Part shown: piece after piece, positions 1-11,236 of the stretch
Layout of the letters: the number at the start of each line of letters is the position of its first letter
How positions within the stretch are numbered: position 1 is the first letter of the stretch
Origin: Aralia elata
Lineage: Eukaryota; Streptophyta; Magnoliopsida; Apiales; Araliaceae
DNA: 64,000 bases
NCBI GenBank assembly: GCA_034770075.1
Contig: CM068378.1
Span: 43,056,508-43,120,507 of the forward strand
Direction of reading: 5' to 3'
Program-made: the position numbers and the translations under genes
The notes under the pieces: generated by a model
Told to the model about the DNA's origin: nothing
Seen by the model: only the letters and a program-made list of their open reading frames with translations
Database searches by the model: none

Positions 1-1733
1 CTTTGATGTTATTAGTGGCTTACATAACCTTTTAACAACATTATAAACCATCCATAACCAACCAAAACAACAAAAATCGCAACAAAGATCATTGGCAAGC
101 TAAATAGCTCTAAAAACCAAAAAGCTTGGAAAACCTAACCAACATCAATGGAAAATAGATTTAGGTTGATGATTTACCTCTTCTAAGTCCTTCTAGATGT
201 TCAGAAGATTAGCTAAGGTGCTTGACAAGAGCTTTTCATCCATTGCTTGGTTCACCCGAGCACTCCCTCTTTTTCTTCTTCCTCCACCCGCTTCTTTTTC
301 TTCTCTCTCTACATGTCCTTTCTCTCTCTATATCATCTCCCTATATTCTCTCTCTCTAAACTTGCAGTAATGGAAAGGTTGAGCAATGGAGAAGGGGGTA
401 AGAGGAGATGATGGCTTCGGGAGGAGAAAAGAGTTCATCACCCGAGCTCTCTTCTTCTTCAAACTTGTTTTCTTCTCTTTCTACATTAACCTCTTTCTCT
501 CTCTATCTTCCCTCAACACCTCTCAATGCTAACTCTCCCTGCAGTAACAAAGATGGAATGAAAAATGAAATGGGATGGAGTACCCATGTGGCTTCGGGAG
601 GAGGAGGGAGAAACTCGAGCTCCCTTGGAATTGATATAGAGAGAAATGTCTTCACCTTGTACCAATATGTCGGCTACTCCCTCCCATGCTCAAATCTTAT
701 TGGTCGCATGGAATGCTAGCTTGATTTTGATTGGTTGAGGCTTAAATGCCTCTACAATTAAATCACATATACCCAAAATATACCCAAAAACTCCCACTTT
801 TGTACCAAATTTGCACAATAACTATACCCATAATTTAAATGGGTACTCCCACAAATTATTGGGGCGCGCAAAAATAATAATTATGGGGTTTGTCCATTTA
901 TTCGGATAACCCATATTAAACACTTCGGATATAATTAAATTCTGAATAAGCTCAAATAAAATTTTCGACACTTAGAAAAATTATTCCTTCGCACACGCGT
1001 CTTAGCGAATTTATTCAAAATCTTAAAAGACGTAAAAATATTTTGGCGTGAATAGTGCCGACGTGAATAGTGCTTCTCGGGAAACGTGCCCCGTAAATAG
1101 TGGTTTAGCGATTTTTCGCAAATCAAATTTATTCGCTCACACATGACCACTACACTTAAAAAATCAACCTGTACACCAGGTTGTAAAATAACCTTAAAAC
1201 ACATTTCAAAAAAAATTAATATTTAATCAATTTAATATTATTAATAAACCCAAATTACAAGGGTATACACGATTCACGATCGCAACTCTTCCTGATTAAC
1301 TTCTCAAAATCTTGTACGTCAAAGTACACATATCCCACCTATATTTGGTTAACACCTTTACACCAAATAAATTATTCAATAATAATTTCATCAAACTATT
1401 TATTTAATCTAATAAATAGCTTTCGTGGGCGTACCTAGTGCCCACTCCAATAATACTCACGTATACCATACCACTTGATTAGCACTTTAACAATATTGCT
1501 CAAAATTACCGTATTCGCTTATACAAATTTTCATACTTACTAATCGTCGCTTACTCATAATTTCGGTCATGATATAACATTTGAACGCTTAACTCATAAT
1601 ATTATTAATAGAAATCCACTTTATTCAATAATATTAATCGGCTTAGATTAGCAAGCTACTAATTATACCTCTTAATAAAATTTTTGTTTATTAAATTCTT
1701 ATTATAATGCTTTCAAAAATTCGGGTCGTCACA
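1..1733 (-). mobile_element. LTR fragment G (minus orientation, left end outside window)
   Basis: This is AT-rich LTR sequence ending on the plus strand with a canonical terminus, GTCGTCACA, at 1733. The order of landmarks (TTACCTCTT near 174, CT-rich tracts at 270-360, CGTGAATAGT-type repeats at 1048-1106, then the terminus) matches LTR C at 3093-4679, so both are read on the minus strand and belong to related gypsy LTRs. The sequence after 1733 starts abruptly in the middle of a different LTR (H), which suggests G was inserted into H. The left terminus and any target duplication lie outside the window. The short reading frame at 408-719 resembles no known protein and looks incidental. Confidence 0.65.
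1048..1106. repeat. CGTGAATAGTG-type short repeats in LTR G
   Basis: The motif GTGAATAGTG or a close variant recurs three times, spaced roughly 15-25 bp. The same decamer family recurs at 4425-4488 and, on the other strand as ACTATTCACG, at 37678-38165. The position is upstream of the putative transcription start in LTR sense, which would fit U3 repeats. Confidence 0.6.
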
Positions 1734-3092
1734 GCCCCGGCGAGATTTTTGTGAAGAGTTGTCCGGCTCCGGCGGGAAATTAAGAGTAAAAAGACGAGAG
1801 TAAAAATTTTATTCTTTCTTTGTGATCATGGTATGAAATCGTGGTTATACCTAAAGCTTAGGCTAACGTATAAAATGAATGTTAAATTACTGTGAAAGGT
1901 GGTAGCATAAGCCCATTGATTGTTCGGGTCAACTGAGCTATTAAAATGAGATTTGATGAGAATGAGTTTTGACGTGTTTATAATACTGTAACTAATTATT
2001 GTTACTGTTTTATAAACGGAATGTATAGGTTGATTAGAGAACGTGAGTCTTAAATTTATACTCTACGCACGAGGCAAGTATCTTATCCTTACTTTTACGT
2101 TTACGCAAGTTCCTAAATTTCATTATCATAGATTACAAGCTTCATAATGCTATTACTTCTTGAGTAAGTTATTGTTTCTATTCCATTCAATTTCATGGAT
2201 TCAATGAGACGTTTTTAATTTTCTCTTTGTAATGCTTCAGTTATATAGAACGTATTCAATCGTACCTTTTGTGAGATTTAGTTTTGATTCTCGAATTACA
2301 CCTTTTGAACCTTGATTGACTAGCGAACCTTTTTTGATTCGACTAGTCCATAGGTGATGAGCGTTCTAAATTCTAGAAACGTTATTGAAGTAAATCCAAA
2401 CCAAACTTCCTTTGGTGCGGACTCCGATGTCAAACTGAGATGAACAACCCTTATATAGGGGATTTATTTACGCGTTAGCGTTAAGATGTTGTGCACATAC
2501 ATGGTACAAAGGGCTGATCCTCCTGAGTACGAGAAGCAAGGTCCATATATTCTTACGACTGTTAAAGGTTTAAAGTAGGAATACTTGACAACCTGGGACA
2601 TAGTTCGTGGTCTTAAGACCCTCAGACGTTCTTTTGAATCTTGTTTTACATTCTTGACTCAAAAGCTAAATCTTCAATTATTCGATATCCGTTGATTATT
2701 TCGTATGTTATTATTGTCGTGGTTGTTTTACTTGCTGGGCAATCATTGCTCACTCTTGCATAATAACATTGCAGCTAAAGTTGAAAGAACTGATGAGCCA
2801 TCCACTAGTAAGGGCAAAGGAAAAGCAAACAAGTGATGAAGACTTGTTGTATTTGCTTTATTGTTGTTTATGTAATAGACTTGATTTATGTTTTCCGCAC
2901 TGATGTTTACTTAAGGTTAGATGACCTGGGATTTGTTTATGAATGATGTTGTAACCCTCTAATGGGAGATTTCTATTTCTATTCAAGTATTTTCATTTAT
3001 ATTTGAATGGGTAGTTAGATGTGATGTGATGTTTTTGGATTGTGAACACCAAATCCTGAGGAAATGAAGTACCCGGATTTGGGGGTGTCACA
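1734..3092 (+). mobile_element. LTR fragment H, Tekay-like family, truncated at 5' side
   Basis: The sequence is nearly the same as the right half of the solo LTR at 53850-56612 and the reverse complement of the Tekay-like LTRs at 25798 and 34375. It starts inside the GC-palindrome array (GCCCCGGCGAG at 1734) and ends at the family terminus GGGGGTGTCACA at 3092. The missing left half presumably lies beyond LTR G, which interrupts it. A solo LTR or element fragment is equally possible, because the other end is not visible. Confidence 0.75.
2731..2774 (+). promoter_or_regulatory. Conserved LTR hairpin plus acceptor-like CAG (copy in H)
   Basis: CTTGCT is followed by GGGCAA, loop TCA, TTGCTC, then ACTCTTGCA and a TTGCAG ending at 2774. 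The stem GGGCAA/TTGCTC is almost perfect. The same block recurs in every long gypsy LTR here whose 3' end is visible. Confidence 0.55.
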
Positions 3093-3094
3093 AA

Positions 3095-3170
3095 CCAACT
3101 CTACGATTTTCACTCTACGATTTGCAAAGTCAACTCTACGTTTTGTAGAGCTAACTCTATGATTTTCACT
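3095..3170. repeat. CTCTACGA short tandem repeat
   Basis: About four imperfect copies of an AACTCTACGATTTTC-like unit lie immediately after the H terminus. They occupy the LTR position where related LTRs (A, D, E) carry GC-rich arrays. Confidence 0.6.
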
Positions 3171-4424
3171 CTACTACCTCCTTTAGGCAACTTCATGACA
3201 CCTATTCCCAAATGTCATAACTTCCTCATTTTAAATCAGAATTAGTCCGTTCTTAAGGCTACGGAAAGCTTGTACATGATCTACAATATATCCAAAAATC
3301 ATAAATTTTTAGATTCTGTAACAAGTCAAAACAGTGGCTCCAAAGAGCCTAGTCGAACTAGTTTTCTGCATTCTTGACAACTTTGACACTTTTTCTCAAA
3401 ATTGCTATAACTCCTTCATTCAAAGTCAAAATGCGTTTGTTCTAAAGCCTACGACTTCCTAACTCAGGGTACTATACTAGTCCAGAAACTTAGAATTTTC
3501 CAGATAACACAACAATATCAGAATTGATTCTAAGGTCACTATTCATCTAGGTTTTTCTTATTAAGACATAGTTTACTAAACTCTTCGCCATGGATTCGTT
3601 TTAAAAGTTTTTTTTTTACTCCGTTCCAGTTAGGTGATACTCCTCACTCCTAAGAGTATACCATGACACCCTAGAACTAAATCTTTAGTTTTGGAGCCTT
3701 ACACAAAAATGACCCCAAAACAATCCATAAATGTCCATTTCTCCATTATTATGGATAGGTGTGGATTTTTATTCTTTGTTCTACTTTTGGATGTTATTAC
3801 CAGTAGTTTTAAGGTATTAGTAACATCTTTACTCGTTCATGAACAACTACCCAAAACAACAACAACATCTAATCCAACAAGCAAAACCAAAGCTTTAAGG
3901 AGATGAATGAAGGTTAGGGTTTTAATGGTTACCTCTTGTAGTTCTCTTCTTTCTTATCCTTGTTTATGGAGATAGCTTGACTTGCTAGCTCTTCTCCTTC
4001 TTCTTGATACTCTCGTGCTCTCACTCTTTCTTTTTTCTTAGCTCTCACCGAGCTCTTTATCTCTCTAGCTTTGTTCTTAGTTTTCCTTACTTAGCAAAAA
4101 ATCTCTCTTTTCCTCTATCAAATGTAGAAATAATTTCTCCCAATGTTATCCCACTAGTTTTCTTAACTCCCTCTCTTCTTTCTTTTGTCCGTACCCTTCT
4201 TCTTCTTTAATACCCAGTTGCAATTTTCTCTCTTTTCATTACCCAACGGGTCATGGGTTTGGGTAATTGGTTAGTCCATGGGTTTGGGCCACCCTTAAAA
4301 TCCCTTGGGCTTTCAATTTAATTTCAATTGGGCTCAAATAAAATCCCACACTTGGATTATTAACTCTTCTTATTAACATTTTAATGTAATTAAGAAAAGT
4401 CGTAAAAATGAAAAAGACATTTTC

Positions 4425-4488
4425 GACGTGAATAGTACCAATGTGAATAGTACCCGCGTGAATAGTATTTTCGTGAATAGTATTTTAG
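4425..4488. repeat. CGTGAATAGTA short tandem repeats in LTR C
   Basis: Four copies of GTGAATAGTA, about 16 bp apart, translate on the minus strand as a YYSR-like repeat in a spurious frame. They are related to the repeats at 1048-1106. Confidence 0.7.
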
Positions 4489-4679
4489 CATTTTTCTTGG
4501 AAAAATTATATTTCCTTCTTTGAAACAACAACACATATATCCTAACATGTACACATAATCTAGGTTATAATTCGACCTTACCACATAATAGATAATAATA
4601 TCAATAAAATTTTAATTTTATTCGATATTTATGTTCATAAACCCAAATAATAGATTACACAAATTATCGGGTTGTTACA

Positions 4680-6125
4680 ACCACACTCAAAAATTTGAAA
4701 TAAAATGAGAGTTATGATCGTTCAAATTTCAGTTTCTATTTTTAGGTTTTTTAGTTTTTCTAATCTTCATGTTCATTTTATGAACTTCCATTATTTCTTG
4801 GTTTTTCAAGCATTAGCCATCGTAAACCAACATCATGCATCATAAACCTCCTTATACTCCAGGATCCACCATCAATTTCATCAAACTCCCACAACAAACA
4901 TGCTTAAACAAATTTTAAACATAGTTTTAGGGTCAGGGCTTTATACCTTTCTTACTTTCTTGCTTTCGTCTTGCTTAGATGGATTGCTTAATCTCCTTGC
5001 TAGCCTTCTTCTCCTTCCTTCTCCCTTTCCAAACCGTGGGCTGCCCTCTCTCACTGTCAATCCTTCTCTTACTCTTGCTCTCTCAAACTTTCTAACTCTC
5101 TAAATCTTGAGAATGCTGAAAATGAAGTAAAGTATGTAAGCATACTTAGGAATTGCTATTTACAGAAAGTTAAGACCAAGGGCAAAATGGTCTTTAAGAC
5201 ACCTCAAGGAAATTTCCTAAAAATTTCCTCCGAGGACGCAATGGTCAAAAGCAATTTTCTCCAATGACAAAATGGTCATTTTACTATGATTAGGAAACTT
5301 CCTAGAAATTTCCTTCAAGGACACCATGGTCATTAATAATTTTCTCTTAGGGCAAAATAGTTATTTCATTATTACTAGTAAACTTCTTAGCAATTTTCTT
5401 TTAGGACACAAAGATCATTAACAATTTTCTATTGGGGCAAAATAGTCATTTCATCATTACTAGGAAACTTCTTAGAAATTTCCTAGGATTTTTCTACATT
5501 TTTTCCCTTAGTGGGCCCCCTAGGCTCCCTTAGGCACCTCCTCCTACGCCCTTTATGCTGATCATAAGGAACTTTATCCCCTTCAAAACTCTTTTCTCCT
5601 CTTTTATTTACTCACTTATCCATTTAATTGTCCATTTGACCTTTTTGACTTCTAATAATTAATTTTTTCAAGTTTATAGTCGATTCCTACTAAGGTCGAT
5701 GTTCTCAATGTCATGGTAATGTCCGTTTTTTCAAATTCATCTCCAAATTCTGAGTTTGACTTTTCTCTGTAAAAGTCAACCATTGACTTTGACGAAAAAG
5801 TCAACCCTGACTCCATATTGTGGTTACAGTCTTTTCTTACTAATTTTAACGTTCTGGAGTCAACTAATCAGTCCGCGTTTCAAAATTCTATTTCGAACTC
5901 ATATTTGAGTTTTGACTTACTTCTCTTGCCTTTTATACAATTATTTACTTTTCCTTAGTTAGTTCAAACGAATTGAATTAATTAGTCTTAACTAATTATT
6001 AATTTCTCATTCCTCAACACACATATATATAACACATATATATCTATATACACCACATCATTTACACCTAAAAATTTTCAAAGGAAATTCCATTTATTAA
6101 TACACCATTACATGATCTTCTTAGT
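4680..6125 (-). mobile_element. LTR B, left segment (minus orientation)
   Basis: This LTR segment runs from the terminus of LTR C to the start of LTR A. Blocks at 5675-6000 are inverted matches to 6590-7160 in LTR A, so A and B are the same family in opposite orientation. The LTR continues at 23855-24827 after A. LTR A is flanked by TTAGT (6121-6125) and TTACT (23850-23854), a 4-of-5 match that fits a target duplication. The stretch 5140-5480 consists of related segments carrying AAATTTCC and CAAAATAGTCATT-type repeats. No gene is supported. Confidence 0.65.
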
Positions 6126-6509
6126 TATAATATCCCGGATATTAATAAAGCTAGTAAGCATGATCTTAAATGATTAATGCAATTATGATGTACGATGATC
6201 CTTAGATAAAGATAACTATTTAAGTAAGAATGAGGTATGTGATGTAATCGAATATGATTAAAGGTTATTATATAAAACCTAGATTATGAAAAGAGGAATG
6301 TGTGGAGAAATGATTAAATATTTTTTTAATCTATGTGCTAGAGAAAACCTATATGGTTTAATATGTGTAAAGATATAAAGAGAGATTTTTGGTACAAAAA
6401 AAAAGTCTCTAAGGAAGTTATGTAATAAACTCGACGAGCATGTGACTTAATGTATAATATTGAAGAATAGAGACTATGTGAATGAAGGGTGATGGAATAA
6501 ATATGTATG

Positions 6510-6513
<4 letters not shown>

Positions 6514-6562
<49 letters not shown>
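6514..6562. repeat. (TA)n microsatellite
   Basis: This is an uninterrupted TA dinucleotide tract of about 48 bp inside LTR A. A shorter, degenerate TA-rich tract lies at the inverted position in LTR B near 6022-6050. Confidence 0.95.
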
Positions 6563-6565
<3 letters not shown>

Positions 6566-6639
6566 CTTCGTGATTAAGTGATGCGATGTATATTAATAGT
6601 TAGTCAAGACTAAATAATTAGTTTGAACTAACTAAAGAA

Positions 6640-7010
6640 GTAAACACTTGTATAAAACACAAGAAAATGATGCTAAAACTCAAAATTGAGTTTAAAAAGG
6701 ATTTTTTGAGACACGGACTAGATATTTGAGTCCAGAACGTTAAACTTAGTAAGAAATGACTATAAACACGATATGGTGTCAGGGTTAACTTTTTGGTCAA
6801 AGTTAGCAGTTGACTTTTATGATGAAAAGTCAAACTACAAGTTCGAAGTAGAATCTTGAGACGTGGACGATAGATTTGAGTCCGAAACGTCGAAATTAGT
6901 AGGAATGGACTATAAACATGAAATGTGTCGGGGTTGACTTTTTGGTCAAAGTCAATAGTTGACTTTTTTTGGTAAAAAGTCAAACTCGAGATTCGGAGAT
7001 GAATTTAATG
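6640..7010. repeat. About 165-bp tandem repeats in LTR A
   Basis: There are two full units and a partial third, each with a GAGTCC-AACGT block, a GACTATAAACA block, and a GTTGACTTTTTGGTCAAAGT block followed by AAAAGTCAAACT. The inverted counterpart lies at 5690-5940 in LTR B. The minus-strand frame at 6618-6983 is a by-product of the repeats. Confidence 0.7.
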
Positions 7011-8327
7011 AAACGGATGTACCCATGACGTTGAGAACGTCGACTTTAGTAGGAATCGACTATAATCATGAAAAAGTTAATTTCCGGATGTCAAAATAGC
7101 CAAATGGGCAATTAAAGGGATAAACGAGTAAATAAAAGAGGAGATGATTAAAACTTCTAGAATATGGGCCATAGAGAGGTGGTTAAGGGCTACTGATTGA
7201 GTGGAAAATGCTGGAAATAATTTCCATGTGCTTCAAAACTTTCCCACATTCCTCACCAAAACTAGCTTGTAATTGGTTAAGGAAATAGGATAGGGCATGG
7301 GTTGTTTGACCAAGTAACCAAAAGATGAAGAGAAATGATCAGATTTCTCTCCTTCCCTCAATCACTCCCGCACCTCCCCCAATATTCAAAAAATAGAGAG
7401 AGAAAGGGAGAGAGGAAGAAGAGAAGAGAAGGAGAAACCCTTAGTTTTCTCTCTACTTCACTTACAAACCATGAAAGATAAGAAAGCTTGAAGAGCTAGC
7501 AAGAAGAAAAGGAAGAGCTCAGATGGAGCTAGAGGAAGAAGAGATGGAGAGCAAGAAGCTTCAAGCTAAGCTCTTGCAAGAAGAAGAACCATGCTGATGG
7601 AGAACCTAAATAAGGTAATTCCTAAACTTAAATCCATATAAATTTCTTGGATACTTTTATTTTAAAAATCTGAAAATCCTTACTATGTTAAGGTGTTATG
7701 TTCATGTCTTAATGGTATATAACCATGGAAGCATAAAGGATGAGGCAAAGCTATGAGCAAGGATGATGAAGAAAGAAAACTCTAGCTAAAGGTAATTTTT
7801 AAAATCATGCTAAAACTTTATTTTGTTTATGCTTGGTTTTGGAAGTAAAAGATGATGGATGATGATGGTTTTATGTTTAACCACGATGGAATTGATGAAA
7901 AAAAAATGATGATAAAATGAATAATTAAAATGAATGTAATCCTATGCGTAAATGATGGACAAATAGACTATGTAGAGGACTATAGTCGGACTTAAGAAAT
8001 CGTTAGTACATAAGATGTGTATTAAATTTCGGGAAGAAGGAATTATGTGTATGCGAGTTATGAAAATGTTTCAATTAGAACGATGGAAAAATATGCTATA
8101 ACGAAGTTATGTGACATTTTTAGTAAAAGATGGTAAAAGATGAAAAACGTAGTCTCGGGGGACTTTTGGGCCAATTTTATGGCCTGATAATAATGTTGAA
8201 AAATTATGAATTTATGAGGGTTTTGTAGTTCATGTTACAAGCTTTCCATAGCCTCAAGAATGGACTAATTCCGACTTAAAACGAAGAAGTTATGAAGCGG
8301 CAAAGTATGTGCGACGAAAATGCAAAT

Positions 8328-8455
8328 CTGGGTTGAACCGGATGCAGACCACTGTAGCCGCGATGATCCTTGGTGCAGCTGCGCAAAAACTCACAGTAGC
8401 CTCAGCACAAGCTGTGCTGCCCATGGGCGCAGCCGCACTGGCCAGAGTGCTGGGT
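8328..8455. repeat. GC-rich GCAGC/GCGC block in LTR A
   Basis: This GC-rich island in AT-rich LTR DNA contains repeated GCAGCTGCGC, GCAGCCGC and CCACTGTAGCC-type words that can pair with each other. It lies at the LTR position that holds GC palindrome arrays in E (39699-39821) and a GC-rich tract in D (24828-25160). Confidence 0.5.
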
Positions 8456-9025
8456 TAAACTGCTTTGACGTCCTTTAGTAAAATGAACATAACTTTCTCA
8501 TGCGAACTCCGATTAGGTTGATTCAAGATGATCCAGAAAGCTATGAAGTAGACCTACAACTTTCATTCTTTAAGAATTGAGAGTTGAGGTCTGGAGTATG
8601 GTTTAAATTGGCCATTTTTAGGACTGTTGTGCAGTCGGAGGCAATCGGAGGGCGTCGGGCATACGCGTATGCAACGTGCAATATTTCCGACGATGAAAGA
8701 TGTTGTTCTAAGTTATAAAAGATGAACATTATGATATGTAAAATACTTATCATTAACCAATGAGTATTAAACAAGTTGTATGGGCGAGCTAAGCGTATGC
8801 CAATGCGTGTCGCTTAGGCGTTCGCGATGGTTAGTTGAGCGTATGGACGTGCAATCATCCTAACGCCATAACAAGAGTTAGTAACATTATAAAATGTTTT
8901 AATTCCAATAAAAAGGAGGCATTAAAGGGTATGAATGAAAATGAATGTAAACCAATATAGAGGGCCATGATGTGGGAAATTGGTAGGTCGACCTTAACTA
9001 AATTGTGAAGGTCATTTGATGAACA

Positions 9026-9030
9026 ATTAA
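9026..9030. repeat. Target-site duplication of CRM-type element (left copy)
   Basis: ATTAA lies directly before the LTR start TGATAGACTCC. The matching ATTAA is at 22288-22292, directly after TCCTCATCA. Confidence 0.85.
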
Positions 9031-9422
9031 TGATAGACTCCACGGCACGCTTGCGTGAGGTGGTCGTCGCCCGGATCGTTTCTAACAAGTTGATAGGATG
9101 GATAGCTTGCAACATCTTAACCCCTCGCCTATATATAGACAGTAATCTTGGTACAATTGCTTGCTTGGGAAATTTGCGGAGGATAAACACTAACGACACT
9201 TCGACCCCTCGCTTATATTGAAGCGGTAATCTCGGTACAATCGACGATTGATGCGGTAGAAGATGCCACACACAACTATGATTGGTTGTATGATAAGTCG
9301 AATATGAATCTCAAAGAAGACTAAGGAATACTTAGGAATTCTCAAGAACCACAAGACGAAAATAATCTCACAATAATGATGATAAACTGAATATTGATGA
9401 TTTTTGATGTTTACAATAGCAC

Positions 9423-9431
9423 CTATTTATA
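9423..9431 (-). promoter_or_regulatory. TATA box of CRM-type LTR
   Basis: TATAAATAG on the minus strand, identical at 21706-21714 in the other LTR. It lies about 180-290 bp downstream (element sense) of the GC palindromes, which places those in U3. Confidence 0.6.
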
Positions 9432-9611
9432 CTAGGCTTAGAAACAAACTAGAAGCTTCTAGAAACACACACTTATTGAAATACAAGCACACAAATGTTG
9501 AAATATAACATTACATAAAATATGTAATTGAAACTAAATACTGATTTCATGTTTTGGGTGAAAGAAGGTTCGAAAATCAAGAAAGTCAAAAAATGACAAA
9601 TTGCATCCAGG

Positions 9612-9720
9612 AGGTTCTCGCCGGGGCGAGAGAATTGCACTGAAAATCCTCGCCGGGGCGAGCTTCTCGCCGGGGCGAGAAAAATGGCTTGGAAACTCTC
9701 GCCGGGGCGAGGTCAGCCTG
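9612..9720. repeat. GC-rich near-palindrome array, four units (CRM-type 3' LTR)
   Basis: Four copies of CTCGCCGGGGCGAG (arms CTCGCC/GGCGAG around a central GG) are spaced by about 13-22 bp of ordinary sequence. The same 14-mer recurs in the Tekay-like LTRs with different spacers. Confidence 0.9.
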
Positions 9721-10186
9721 TTCCATGCAAACTGTTTTCTTTCGCTGTTTTGTCCGCCACGTCCATTCGCAACATGTTTACGGGCTTCATACGCTTGGAT
9801 TCCATCTCCATAACTTCTATACTTGATCCAACCTCGTTCCATAGTTCATGGATCATCCCGTTAAGTCCGTCTTTGAAGGTTTTAGCTCGAGCTCTAGTAA
9901 CGGGTCCAAGTGGCAATTGCAATGGGTCTTCTCGGGTTGTGTCACGGGTTTCTGGATTATGGATGTCCTCATCATACCTCTCCTCTTGAAAAGGATTTGT
10001 CCTCAAATCTTCACCTACATCAAACGGGCTTAGATCAGAAACATTGAAAGTTGCACTAACAGTATACTTACCGGGTAAATCCAATTTGTAAGCATTGTTG
10101 TTAATGCGTTCAAGCACTTGAAATGGTCCATCTCCTCTCGGAAGTAGTTTCGAACGCCTTTGAGCAGGAAATCTCTCCTTACGCAA
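9713..10186 (-). pseudogene. CRM-type pol: integrase C-terminal region reading into 3' LTR
   Basis: A frame of 157 codons carries the integrase tail of a gypsy element: an LRKERFPAQ-type start, KLLPRGDGPF, an NNNAYKLDLPG stretch, FNVSDLSPF, then an acidic linker and GPVTRARAK. The last 87 or so codons lie within the 3' LTR (9713-9974), so the LTR encodes protein, as described for CRM elements. A duplicate of this tail in the 5' LTR (22026-22287) is untranslated baggage. No classic chromodomain motif is visible. A stop just upstream (near 10196) separates it from the integrase core, where the family reads through, so this copy is a pseudogene. Confidence 0.8.
9975..9990 (-). promoter_or_regulatory. 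Polypurine tract of CRM-type element
   Basis: The minus strand reads TTCAAGAGGAGAGGTA directly abutting the start of the 3' LTR, the expected plus-strand primer site. Confidence 0.7.
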
Positions 10187-10198
10187 GTGAAGCCATAC

Positions 10199-11038
10199 CT
10201 AATCCCCGGGTTCGAAGATTACTTGACGCCGACCCTTGTTGGCCTGTTTGGTATATTGATCCGTCCTCTTCTCAATGTTGAGTCTTGTCTTCTCATGTAT
10301 CTGCTTAACAAAATCAGCTTTGTTTTTGCCATCCATGTTAGTATACTCGGAAACAGGTAATGGTGACAAATCCAAGGGTGTTAAAGGATTAAAACCATAC
10401 ACAATTTCAAAAGGTGAGAATTTAGTAGCCGAGTGAACAGACATATTATAAGCAAACTCAACATGGGGTAAACATTCTTCCCAAAGCTTAATATTCTTTT
10501 TAATGATAGCCCTCAATAATGTAGATAGAGTCCTATTTACTACTTCCGTTTGACCGTCAGTTTGTGGATGACAAGTAGTTGAAAACAACAATTTAGTTCC
10601 TAGTTTACACCACAAAGTTTTCCAAAAATAGCTTAAGAACTTAGCATCTCTATCCGAAACAATTATTCGGGGCATGCCATGCAGACGCACAATATCTCTA
10701 AAGAATAAATCAACAATATGGGATGCATCATCAGTCTTGTGGCATGGGATAAAGTGTGCCATTTTTGAAAACCTGTCCACGACCACAAATATAGAATCAT
10801 GACCATGCTTAGATTTAGGTAAACCCAATACAAAATCCATAGACAAGTCAATCCAAGGTTCACTCGAAATAGGCAATGGTGTGTATAACCCATGGGGTTG
10901 AACACGAGATTTGGCTTGATGACAGGTAATGCACCTATCACAAATTCTTTCCACGTCTCGTTTCATATGAGGCCAATAGACATTTTCCTTACCCTGCTTA
11001 TACCGAATGATATAAGGAAATGTCTCGATGAACTCCAT
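10199..11038 (-). pseudogene. CRM-type pol: integrase core
   Basis: A frame of 279 codons holds the gypsy integrase. The CC half of the HHCC zinc site (CDRCITC) is present, followed by the DDE core: the first Asp in the SMDFVLGLP block, the second in VSDRDAKF, and the Glu in QTDGQTEVVNRT. The N-terminal part is odd: the RNase H end (RYKQGKENV) runs directly into YWPHMKRDV, so the linker and HH half of the zinc finger are missing, which implies an in-frame internal deletion of a few hundred base pairs. The frame ends with a stop after EPGD, just before the C-terminal region. Integration activity would be lost. Confidence 0.85.
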
Positions 11039-11053
11039 CCATCGTGCATGTCT

Positions 11054-11236
11054 CTAATTCAACTTGTGTTGGCCTTTCAAATATTTTAACGATTCATGAT
11101 CTGTGTGAATCACAAACTCCTTAGGCCACAGGTAATGTTGCCAAGTCTCCAATGATCGCACCAAGGCATACAACTCTTTGTCATAAGTGGGATAGTTCAA
11201 AGCTGCTCCACTCAATTTTTTACTAAAATATGCCAC
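11054..11236 (-). pseudogene. CRM-type pol: RNase H segment
   Basis: Sixty codons cover the RNase H middle and end: AYFSKKL, YPTYDKELYALV with the conserved Glu, and HTDHESLKYL with an Asp. It joins the upstream RT frame through a frameshift near 11236 and the downstream integrase frame across a TAG stop near 11051. Ordinary domain order and spacing indicate one ancestral polyprotein broken by small lesions. Confidence 0.8.

Larger units (their letters stand above)
3093..4679 (-). mobile_element. LTR fragment C (minus orientation)
   Basis: This gypsy LTR fragment ends on the plus strand with TCGGGTTGTTACA at 4679. It shares landmark order with G and D: a block near 3220-3260 resembling 25230-25260, a TTACCTCTTG donor-like site near 3930 (minus sense AAGAGGTAA), CT-rich tracts at 3990-4210 and CGTGAATAGT-type repeats at 4425-4488. 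Its left side abuts the terminus of LTR H, so H appears to have inserted into it. No coding sequence is supported; the small frames here are in low-complexity LTR DNA. Confidence 0.6.
6126..9030 (+). mobile_element. Solo LTR A, first segment
   Basis: The LTR starts at TATAATATCCCGG (6126; expected TG mutated to TA). The reverse complement of the same start ends LTR B at 24827 (ATATCCGGGATATTACA). A is interrupted at 9030 by the CRM-type element and resumes at 22293, ending at GGGGGCGTTACA (23849). Combined length is about 4.46 kb without an internal region, so it is a solo LTR. It carries a donor-like AAGGTAATTC near 7612, a GC-rich block at 8328-8455 and a hairpin at 23501-23549. Confidence 0.7.
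9031..9974 (-). repeat. 3' LTR of CRM-type element (944 bp)
   Basis: It begins TGATAGACTCC and ends TCCTCATCA on the plus strand. It matches the right LTR closely except for small changes and one GC-palindrome unit fewer. The last codons of pol lie inside it (to 9713). Confidence 0.9.

Noticed and set aside
408..719. 103-codon plus-strand frame
   Set aside because: Serine-rich translation of CT-rich LTR DNA, no domain, not kept in related LTRs.
4390..4584. Minus-strand frame with YYSR repeats
   Set aside because: Product of the CGTGAATAGT repeats in LTR C.
9612..9720. CRISPR-like spaced palindromes
   Set aside because: Units of 14 bp with short, related spacers inside an LTR of a plant retrotransposon; not a CRISPR array.
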